Of a DNA stretch of 64,000 nt, positions 46,114 to 61,200 are shown in pieces. The DNA comes from Capsaspora owczarzaki ATCC 30864. Its lineage: Eukaryota; Opisthokonta; Filasterea. How positions within the stretch are numbered: position 1 is the stretch's first letter; every line of letters begins with the position of its first letter. Under the pieces are notes generated by a model that saw only the letters and a list, made by a program, of their open reading frames with translations, was not told the DNA's origin and ran no database searches. The DNA lies in the NCBI RefSeq assembly GCF_000151315.2, contig NW_011887293.1, positions 124,001 to 188,000 on the forward strand, in the 5' to 3' direction. A program made the position numbers and the translations under genes.

Positions 46114-46506
46114 GACTGAAAAAGAAGGATGGAAATAAAAATACAAGAGTGAAAGGGACAAAATAGACAGAGATGGATGATTAGTCTAAATGGTAAGAAA
46201 AGAAATGATTGAGAGGGGGGTTGGGTTGGTGGTGAGGAAGGGAGAGAAGGTGAAAGGTGGGGAAAAAAGCTCAATGCAAAATTGTAATTACTCGCTCATC
46301 CACTTCATTCACTGCGTAGTGGCATACAGCAATGAGTAAAGTATATGATGGAGGATGCTGATATCGATTGAACGGTTTTGGATACCACTCCTCGTTTCTC
46401 TAAAGTGATTCACATTGCTGCCCATTCACACGCACGTTGACGAGCAGCCCAGCCACAAAACCGACACACACACACACACACACACACACTTTCAACACAA
46501 AGCAAA
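46114..46506. promoter_or_regulatory. divergent promoter region of ATP6AP2 and PTS
   Basis: 393 bp separate the two start codons. A (CA)12 run at 46467-46491 lies just before the PTS start. It must contain both core promoters, though I see no clear TATA box or other named element. Confidence 0.45.
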
Positions 46507-47402
46507 ATGCCGATTGCGTACTTGAGTCGGCGCGAGTCGTTCAGCGCGGCGCACAGACTCCACTCGCCAGAGCTGTCGGACGCGGACAACGTCGCGATAT
46601 TCGGCAAGTGCAACAATCCCAACGGACACGGCCACAACTACGAAGGTACGCCTGACTCCATCTCTCGGTTGCGAAGGGGGGTCGGATGGACAGCGGAGAG
46701 AGCGAGCTGACCTTGTTGCGCGTCTCGTCGCGTGTCGCTTTGGAATACTCCGTGCTCCCGCTGCTGCTGCGGTGTGCGTGTGCGTGTGCGTCTGGGCTTG
46801 AATCTGTGGACATTTTCCGTGTTTTGGGACCCATCCAGTCGAAGTCGTCATCCGCGGCGAGGTGAGTCCGTTGCTGCTGTGCTGGGACCCAAACGTGCGA
46901 GAGCAGAGTGCATTGCTGATTGCTGACCATGTCGGAACTCGTGCGGGTTGTAGATCGATCCAAGGACAGGAATGGTCATGAATTTGACAGATCTGAAGGA
47001 AATTATGCGACAAGCCATCATGGAGCCGCTCGACCACAAACACCTGGACAAGGATGTTCCGTATTTCGCAACCGTACCAAGGTACATTGTGCTGCGACCA
47101 GTGTCGGGGCAAAACACGAAAGAGACATGCAGCAAGAGTTGCAACGTCTGCTCTCGAGGTTGACTGTCGGTGGAAAAAGGGGGGCAGGAAATAAGAGAAG
47201 AGTGCTTTCGTTGGATGAAATGTTAATGTCAATGCTCACTTTGTTTTCAACCTTTCCGTTTGTGTGCTCCATTCCTAGCACAACCGAAAATCTCGCCGTT
47301 TACATTTGGCGCCAATTGGTGCCATTGCTACCAGCAGGGCGGCTGTACGAGGTCTGCATTCACGAGACGGATCGAAATGTCATCATCTACCGAGGGGATT
47401 GA
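46507..47402 (+). CDS. PTS: 6-pyruvoyl-tetrahydropterin synthase
   Basis: This enzyme converts dihydroneopterin triphosphate to 6-pyruvoyl-tetrahydropterin, the second step of tetrahydrobiopterin synthesis, and uses zinc. Exons 46507-46645, 46839-46861, 46954-47081 and 47279-47402 sum to 137 residues (human 145). Zinc ligands come from FSAAHRL and from the two His of [10 protein letters not shown]. The catalytic Cys is in [14 protein letters not shown]. The Asp-His relay is in [27 protein letters not shown] and [18 protein letters not shown] complete the fold and end as in animal enzymes. The 23-base second exon (VEVVIRGE) is very small but has correct borders and fills the family sequence exactly. 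All active-site residues are present. Confidence 0.95.
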
Positions 47403-48557
47403 TCTGATGGCATGTTGTCCGCGAGAGCACCCTGCGGCCTGTTGCTGCTGGCTATTGGGAGCACGTGGTGGTGCTGGGGCGCAAGTTGATCTCTGGATTC
47501 ATTGCTTTTCTGTCGGCTGTGACATGATTTGTGATACAAGAGCGTTTTTCTCTCCATTTTCAATAACAGCCAGAGTGCATGTTGACCGAAGCAGCGAAAT
47601 GCCGTGTAGTCGCTTGTATAATTCATGATCAGGACTTGGACCGTAGTCCGACAGGATGACGAAGTGGTGGTTGTTGACGATTTCGTGCGTTGCTCCTTGT
47701 TTCCAGCTGCCAAAAGCTTTGGGTTGCTAGTATTTATGAGTATAAGTCTGTCGTTACGTCCATTGGGGTGCGCGCGTGCTCGGAAATCGCGCAAAAAATA
47801 ATCGACAAAAAGCGGTACAGCAGAGTGCAAACGAGTTTTTCAAGTTGCTGAACTGAAATTTTCATAATTACACGATTTTTGTACCCGTTTCACAAAGAAG
47901 CCTCAGCATCCGCCAAATTCGACATAAACTATAACACAGAACACAGGCCATTTCCATTATAGTCACAAAGTTGCAAAAGCGCAAGAGCACGGCTCGTATT
48001 AGACCGATTGACTCCGGCAGACCTCGCAAGACCTCGAAACCCACCTCATCTCAGCAAAACTCGCGATCCGATAGGTTCAAAAGCTCAAACCACAATATTT
48101 TGTGCCTGTTATAATGAAGCTCACGGGTGGAATGTGCTCCTCGCCATGCGATCCCTGTGTTCCAAGTTACCACTTTGTGCCGTTTCCGGTTTTCTCGAGG
48201 TTTTTTGCCAGCTGCACTGGACGTTTTCCCCCATCTCCATTCGACCTACTCGTTTCTCTTTTCGCAATTTATTGACACTGTTCACCATGCAATAGCGATC
48301 GTTCCCTGTCTCATCGAGGTGGCTCAAAACGGGTGAGATCGAGACAAAACTCAACAACCAATTCGCCAGCGTCTACACACATTCACAGCTACACACTCAT
48401 TCTCAATCCATTCACCAAATCTTGCCCCCCCCCTTTCAACATTGTGTCGTTCAACTCTAATCGTTGTTTGTCAAAGTTCACCATTTTTGTCTGATTTCCA
48501 AAAATCCAAACATCCAAAAATCCAACTTTTTTTTTTTTTTTTTTCAAGATTTTCATT

Positions 48558-48592
<35 letters not shown>

Positions 48593-48611
48593 TGTACCTT
48601 CAACGCACAAC
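47403..48611. other. intergenic region between PTS and the CoA-ligase gene
   Basis: 1.2 kb. No gene, tRNA or repeat is recognisable in the left part. T runs of 20 and 33 bases (48525-48544, 48560-48591) lie only 20-90 bases upstream of the next start codon, so they belong to its promoter or leader. Confidence 0.45.
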
Positions 48612-51399
48612 ATGTTGACTGCGACTCTGCAACGCCGATTGTACCGCGTGGCCACATCGGCAGCGGCGGCGACCCTGACTGCGACCACACTGCCGGCCGT
48701 GTCTGCCGGGCGCCAGCCGCGAGCTATGGTGGCAGCAGCAGCAGGAGCAGCAGGATTGGGATTGCGCTCCAACAATCCGCTTGACGTGATGCAGTCGAGA
48801 TTGCTGACGACGAGTGCCGCGGTTGCGCGCTCGCACCACCACACGACGACGCACACCAAGCCAGCGAACGAGCCCGGAGCCAAGCAGCGGTCGGCGCCAG
48901 GCGTCGCGGTCGTGCCAGGCAGCGCGGAGAGCGGCGTCCCGGTCTTCCAATCTGCGTCGCTGGCCGACATTACCATCCCGGAGGTCTCGCTGGCTGACTT
49001 TGTCGGCCACATCATCAAGTCGCGCGTTGCATCGACGCCAGACAGGGTCATCCTGTCGAACGCATTCACGGGCCAGGACCTCACGTACAAGGAGCTGCAC
49101 GACAACATTGAAGCGACTGCGCAAGGTCTCTCCTCGCCGCTGGTTGGCGTTCGCGATGGCGACGTAAGCGCAGAAATGAAGAAGAAGAAGACGAAGAAGA
49201 AGAAGAACGAAGAAGAAGAAGCCATTTCATGCATTGTTGAGATGATCAGGCTGGGAGGGGTGCATCTGGTGGAGGAGCGAATTCACAACTCACAACGTAC
49301 AATCCAACCTGACACACCCTGTTGACAGGTTATTGGCATGCTGCTGCCCAACTCGTTCGAGTTTTACTACTCGCTGCTTGGCAGCGCTTCTCTCGGAGCG
49401 ACCACCACGTTGAGTACGTCGAAAGTGTTTGTTTGACTGTTCTCTGACAATTCAAAACGAATTGGCTCACTCCTCGCTCTTCCCCCAATCATATTCAACT
49501 CATTCTCCACCCTTCTTTCCTTTTAGTCAATCCGGGATACGAGCCTCGCGAAGTCGCCTTCCAGCTCAAGGACAGCGGAGCCAAGGTCCTCATCACGTCC
49601 GCCGCGCTTTTGGACACTGTGCACGCCGTCATTAACAACGCCAAGGAGTACGGTGTCGAGCTCACGCACGTCGTTGTGGTTGGCGACGGTCATGGCCACC
49701 GGCACGAGCAGCACCACGGCAAGGGCAACCCGACGCACGCTCATGTTGCGCCCGTGGTCGCCCAGCACCGCCGCGAGCATCCGCACGCCAAGGTTCAAGA
49801 TCCTTCGGCAAGCGTTGAGATGGTCCCATTCCAGAAGCTGATGGAGACGGGCGCGCTTGCGAACAAGCCCTACCCCAAGCCGCACGTGAATGTTTTCCGC
49901 GACGTCCTGGTTCTGCCGTACAGCTCTGGAACGACTGGGTTGCCCAAGGGTGTTTGCCTCTCCAACCGGAACATTGTTGGTAACATTTTGCAGTTCTCGG
50001 CGCTCGAGCAGCATCTTGATGGCAAAAAGGACGTCTTTATTGGCATTCTTCCGTATTACCACATTTATGGCTTCATGATTGCACTCGTGGCCCTCTACCG
50101 CGACATCAAGCTCGTGGTCATGCCAAAGTTTGACCTTCCCACTTTCCTCGACTCTCTTGGCAAGCACAAAGTGACTGTGGCGCATGTGGTAAGTTTCAGT
50201 TTTCCCCTCTGCCTTTTGCATTTGTTTTTCTTGGCTTTTCGCACATCTCATCAAACCTCGTTGCTCTTTGCCTTTCTTTTTGGCGCTTTGCCGCCTTTCA
50301 GGCCCCGCCGGTTGTTGTCGCGCTCGCCAAGCACCCGTTGGTGGACAAGTACAAGTTCCCGCAGTTGCGTCAGCTGTTTAGCGGTGCTGCGCCTCTCAGC
50401 CACGACATGGAGATGCAAGTCATCCAACGTCTCAAAGTCCAAGTCAAGCAGGCGTACGGCATGACCGAAACATCACCAAGTACAAAACGCTCAACCTTGC
50501 TTGGCAGATGGCGTCGTTGTTGTTGCTGACACACTCATCTTGTTGTGCATCGTTCTGACAGTGGCGGCCCTGACTCCAGACCATCTCATCAAGCAAGGCT
50601 CTGTCGGTCCCCTTGGCCCCAACACGAAAGCCAAGGTGTTTGACCACGGCACTGGCAAGTTTGTCGGTGTCAACCAGGAGGGTGAAATTCTGCTCAAGGG
50701 TCCTCAGGTCATGCTGGGCTATTGGCAACGGTAGGCTGCGCGCGTGGTTTAGATCGGACGAAGGCCTGTCGGATTTCGTGATCACGTCGCTGACTCACCA
50801 CTGGTCTTGATCGTTACTCTGTATTTTGGCACGGACAGTCCGGAAGCCACGGCAGCGACCATTGATGACGAGGGCTACTTGCACACCGGCGACATTGGCC
50901 GATTCGACGAGGACGGCTACCTGTACATTGTCGACCGCGTCAAAGAGCTCATCAAAGTCAAGGGTTTCCAAGTGGCGCCCGCCGAGCTGGAAGGTTTGTC
51001 GAGCTGGCGTGCGCTTTGTTGGCTGCCTCTTTTTTGAACAGCTCTGTACGTTCGCTCACTGCACCCTCGATCTCCATTCGTCTCATTGTTTATTTTTAAG
51101 GTATCCTGCTCTCCCATCCTGGCGTGGCGGATGCGGCAGTCGTGCCCAAGGACGACGAGCGACACGGCGAGTTGCCCGTTGCTTTCGTTGTCAAGAAGCA
51201 GACGCATGCTCACGTGGCTGACCACGAACTGGCCAAGTTTGTCGAAGGCCAAGTTGCCACGCACAAGCGCTTGCAGGGTGGCGTTCGCTTTGTCGAAGCC
51301 ATCCCGAAGTCTCCCAGCGGCAAGATTCTTCGCCGCATCCTTCGTGACCAGCTCAAAGCCGAAGCCTCTGCTGCGTCTGCTTCCACGTCAAAGCCCTAA
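48612..51399 (+). CDS. 4-coumarate-CoA-ligase-like acyl-CoA synthetase, probably mitochondrial
   Basis: An adenylate-forming enzyme that activates a carboxylic acid to its CoA thioester using ATP. Seven exons (48612-49163, 49329-49413, 49527-50188, 50302-50479, 50562-50730, 50839-50993, 51101-51399) give 699 residues. The AMP-binding signature [12 protein letters not shown] is near 49920. [33 protein letters not shown] and the catalytic Lys in [11 protein letters not shown] follow in the usual order. The first 110 residues precede the domain and start [20 protein letters not shown], basic and without acidic residues, like a mitochondrial presequence. The end STSKP is not a peroxisomal SKL-type signal. 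A His-rich insert ([13 protein letters not shown]) sits in the N-terminal subdomain. The substrate cannot be told by eye; medium-chain or aromatic acids are both possible. Confidence 0.88.
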
Positions 51400-51445
51400 A
51401 GCTGTCATTGCGTGATTTCTTGATGATCACCAATTCCTCCACCGC

Positions 51446-51451
51446 AATAAA
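51446..51451 (+). other. poly(A) signal of the CoA-ligase gene
   Basis: AATAAA 47 bases past the TAA stop (51397-51399), a normal distance. It lies about 50 bp from the 3' end of the convergent SELENOS-like gene. Confidence 0.6.
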
Positions 51452-51500
51452 ATGTCAACGAATATGGTCTTCAGATGCCTTTTAGCGCATTTTTGTTTGG

Positions 51501-52565
51501 TTAAAGAGCAATTGCTGAACGGCAAGTGGACAAACAACACAAGACAGCCTCATTCACTTCTTCTGCAGCTGACTTGAGCCTCGAGCGGCACCGCCTATGA
51601 GACGCAAAAACCAATCACAGCCGACAGAGTGAGTGAACTTTCTCGGACGAAAAAAACTGGGCAAAATGGCAAACGGCGCTGGCTGACTCTGAAGCTTCCC
51701 CACCCTCATCCGTACCTTGTGGAAGCCGAGCAGCAGCCGTCGACTTCGCCGACTTGTTGTTTGGCTTCCTCTTCTGCGAGTTTCTTGGCCCTCACTTCCT
51801 CTTGACGCTGTTGTAGCGAGTTTCTTGGCCCTCACTTCCTCTTGACGCTGTTGTAGCAAGCCAAAAAAATTCATTGCAAAATCACACCCCGTTGAAGTTT
51901 ACATTGAGATTTCGTTCGAGATTGCGCGCGTCATCCCGACATTTCTCAGAGAGTTGCGTTCGACGTTACCTTTGCCAGTTCGAGCTGTTTTGCAGCTGTG
52001 ATTGCTTGATGTTGTTCTTGTTGTCGCTTCCGCGCTTCGTGAAACTTGTCAACATCTAAGTCCAAATGAAAGGCAGTTGGCACACAAAGGGTCCAACGTA
52101 AGCAACACTCAATCGTGAATGAGCGGCCGATTCTGCCCAAATCGCGTGCTTTCCAGTCAAACAAACACGCCACCACACACTCACCAATGACTTGCTGGAC
52201 ATGCGTGACTTGGCGTTCGGCCATGAAGCGCTGGGCGGCGCGGAAGGCAAAGTACGCCAAGAAGCCAGCGAGCACGACAAAGTACCCGTAATGCTCGAGG
52301 AAGCTCACCACTAGCCGAATCATCACACCATGCCCACATCACCAGAGTATTATCAGATGGTAAGAGACAGAAAAAAAACGCCAATCGTAAAAGAAGGATG
52401 GCGACAATGGACAAGCTGAGCTGTTTGAACCAAAAAACAAAAAAAAAAACTCAGACAATTCGTACGGTTGCTGAACGCTTGCTTGATGAACGAAACCTCG
52501 ACGTAGGTTGTTTCGTAGCGCTGCGAGTAATGGTTCTCTTCGTAGTCACGGTGGGGGTGCTGCAT
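51501..52565 (-). CDS. SELENOS: SELENOS/VIMP-like single-pass ER membrane protein
   Basis: SELENOS anchors p97/VCP and Derlins at the ER for protein degradation. Exons 52466-52565, 52185-52310, 51970-52055 and 51716-51807 join in phase. The start MQHPHRDYEENHYSQRYE at 52565 is followed by one membrane helix preceded by HYG (LEHYGYFVVLAGFLAYFAFR, compare human ATYGWYIVFSCILLYVVF). A highly charged helix follows (FHEARKRQQEQHQAITAAKQ, then RQEEVRAKKLAEEEAKQQ), which in human SELENOS binds p97. The fourth exon starts after the inner of two acceptors made by a 40 bp duplication. The last exon is uncertain: I used 51501-51594 (phases fit), but its sequence is not family-like. Reading on from exon four instead meets TGA in the context Gly-TGA-Gly, where animal SELENOS has selenocysteine. 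Family call fair, 3' end weak. Confidence 0.6.
51777..51856. repeat. perfect 40 bp tandem duplication spanning a splice acceptor
   Basis: Two identical copies, 51777-51816 and 51817-51856. Each contains, on the minus strand, acaacag followed by the codons for RQEEVRAKKL. Translating both copies would shift frame by one base; splicing to the inner acceptor (exon start 51807) removes the outer copy and keeps the frame. Confidence 0.92.
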
Positions 52566-52813
52566 TGGTATTTCAAAAGTGGACGGCGAATTTGGAACGG
52601 CGAATTTGGAACAAAAGCAGGAAGAAGACTGAAGGTAATTTTGATCTCTTTTCTTCAAGAAGGGTCAGTCATCTCAACGTTTCAACATGCAAGGTTTCAT
52701 CACATCAACGGGGGTGTAGTACATCCGCACGAAAGGGGTTTTGGTGCTCAACGGGGTCATTCAAACAGTCGCAACAACAACAACGACAACCACAAAAGGC
52801 TTGGCTGGCGAGA

Positions 52814-58039
<5,226 letters not shown>

Positions 58040-58262
58040 TGCTGTGTTTGATGTTGGAGTGGAGGAGATGGAGAAGGAAGGAAAAAAGACCGAAAATAGG
58101 AGGAGAACTGAACTGAGCTGAAGCCGATTTTGGGCATTGTCACAGTGGAAGGGAAGAGACACGCGTTGTAAATGACGAGTCACAGCAACACAGACAAAAC
58201 AAGACAAACAATGGTGGTACATGCATAAACACAAAGAAACACTACTTGACCCGAACGAAGAA

Positions 58263-61200
58263 TCAAGACAGGTGGAACGCGCCTTGGCCTTCATTGATGG
58301 CAAAGCGGAGACGCTTTTCGAGCACTTCGCGAGAGGAGTAGTCTGGCAGCTTCAAATAGTTGACGCACGTCATGACTGATGGCAGGTAGTCGTCTGCCGT
58401 AAGCGGAGCATCCGGGGTTTTGCGCACGATGGTGAGTGGAGGGTTGAGCGCTTGCAGGCCTGTGTGACCACCGAGCAAACAACGAAATCAGTCAGAACAC
58501 GTATCAAACACAGCACAGCACGTGTCAGGCTGAATAAAAAACATACCGCCAACTGGCAGACTGGAGCTGCCGGTAACAAACTGCAAAAATTTGCTCTGGT
58601 CTTGCGGGGTAAAGTCTGACAAGACGTCAAACAAGAGCTGCACAGCCCGGCTCGTAATGACAAAGCCGTGATCGGGTTTGCAGCTTTCCATGAGAGCTGA
58701 GGAACACACAAAACAAAAGATGGAATGTGAGTACTTCCAGAATCCCACGCAACAATCCGCAAAAAAAAGGACTGTTATTCATTGCCCAGATGAGCACAAC
58801 TACTCACTCTTCTTGTCCCAAGGCTCGGTACGCGCGCCGTTGATCAACAGGTGAAGCTCTGCCGGGCTAAAGTAGGCCAAGCTGGAAACCTCAAACACAA
58901 CGGCAAAGCCCGTGCGGAAGGCCTCGAGCTGTCGAGCGATACCCGTGTTGAGGATCATATCTTCAACGAGCTGTTCGCCACAATAGAGCCGAAAACACAC
59001 AGTCGCAAAGTCAACACACACAACAAAAATGAGTATTCAACTCTAAAACCAACCTTTTCGTTCGCACACCTAACAGAAAAAAACAACCGCAGAGCAGGGT
59101 CTGTCGTCCACTCACCGAAATATACTCGTCGAGGTTACCAAGAGTCACGGCAATATCACCACCATTGGGCTTGAGCTCAATGTCGGGAGCACCGGGAAGA
59201 GTAAAGTCGAGACACAGGTCTTCGAGGGTGGCGCCATCGACAGTGAGCAATGCCATCGCTTCAGCGTGCTGAGCAGGTGACACTGCCGCTGCGTGGACAA
59301 CGGCACGGTGAGCGCGACTCAGTGCACGAAGTTTGTCGAGAGACTGCGCAAGTGCCGGGTCAACGATAGCCACATCCGAAGGAAGGAGCGGCTGACCGAG
59401 AACAGCCTTGTAAAACACCTCACTGAATGGCAGATTGACAATGCGGAAATCAAACAGCGCCTTTGCGACAAAGCGACCAAGCGTGTCAAACAGCTTGGTT
59501 TGTGTTTTCACTGCGGCGTCTGAGGCTGACAGAGAGGGCGCGATCGGCCTCGGGAAGAGACCGTTGGCCGCCCAGACGTGTTTGGGGCCAAGAGAACTGC
59601 CGCGATCAGACGCACCCTCACCCTCACTTGTCTCGACGAGCGAGGCGGCCGAAAGCAAACTTTCAAACTGCACCTCGCCAGACGCATCAGACTCAGCTGG
59701 CTTGGCCGCAGTTGTCGCTGATGGCAGGCTAAAGTCGCGACGCCACATGTTGAGCTCGACACGACGGAAGGCCAGCGACACGGACGAGTAAAACTCGAGG
59801 GTAGGGCCGAGTCCGGTGCCCGCTTCGTTAAAGTATTCCACTTCCAGCAAGGACTTGGAGTTGGCATACGACTCCATCACCTTGACCGCCGAATCCAGCA
59901 TGCGCGCACGTGCGATGCGGACCTTGGTTCTCGAGATGCGGCCAATGCGGAAGTCATTGTCGCGATTGCCTCCTGCGCCCTGTCGGCCACGGCCATCGGC
60001 ACCCACAGCTGCTGAGCTCTGCGCAATCTGCTGGAAACGCATCAAGGCGCGCGAAATGCCAAAGGACGTCGAGTAAAAGAAGGTCTGCCGCGCCTCAAAG
60101 GGAAAGAGGAAGGTGGCGGCCCTGCACAACTCGCCACACCAGTGCGGAAGAGTCGAGCTGAACAGCACGAACGGATCTTGCAGCTGGCGCATGAGCTTGG
60201 CTGTGAGCTTGGTGTTGGAAAACTCTTGAGCCGGCAGCGGGGCAATGGACTGCGGGACAAGACCCAGTAAGCCATCGCTCGTGCTCTGCGGCGGATGCAG
60301 GATTTTCCCAATAGCAGCCGTCAGTGCAGTCGCACCCTCTTCGGCCGATGCATCGGTCATTCCAGCGACCGAACGCGCCGCAACTTGGGCAATGCGGTTG
60401 ATGTTCGCCTGATAGATGCCACGGAAGCCGCTGTTGATGGCATGCAACGCTCGAAGCAGCGCGAGCGCGTCGCTGACGTTGGCTTCTTCGTCCTCCAACT
60501 CGCACGGAAGGGCCATGGCCAGGCTCTGGAGTGTGGTTTGGATTTCAAGAGAATCCCAATCGTCAGCTGGATCCGAGGCCACCACCGAGCTCGAGACAGT
60601 CAGCGGAATGGCGTATGTCGAGGTGCGCACCAACGCGCCGCTCGCCACTGCCGCCGACTCTTGCCTGGACGGCGCCAGAGCTGCAGCACGGACATCGCGC
60701 AGCCCATAAGTGAAGGTGAGAATGCCTCCCATCAACCGCGATCGCACATGTGGATGCGAGGCTGACGTCGACGAAGATGACGAGCTGGCACTTTCTTGGT
60801 GAGCGTGCTGGGCACCAAAACGTTGGATGGCCTGGAAGATGGACATGCTACGACTAAGCTCGTGGCCGTTCAGGAAGATGCACAGAGATTCGGGCGAGAG
60901 TTTCGGCAAGGGTTGGCTGCTCGGTGAGGGCGATGCCGACGACGGCTCGCTGGTGCTTGCAGACACACTGCTGCCAGTCGTACCGCTGGGGTGCGAGAGG
61001 GACCGACTCGGGGATGCAGAGTGGGATGGATGCTTGGCGCCACTCTTGGAGACTTCCGACGAGAGACTGCGTGCGGCACGCAGCGCTCGGCCACCCTTTT
61101 CCTTGTCCTTGTCGGACGAAGATGTCTTGTCGGAAGAAGACGTCTTGCGGGCCTGCCCAAAGAAGGACGGCGCAGAATCGGGAAGTTGCACATCAGCAGA

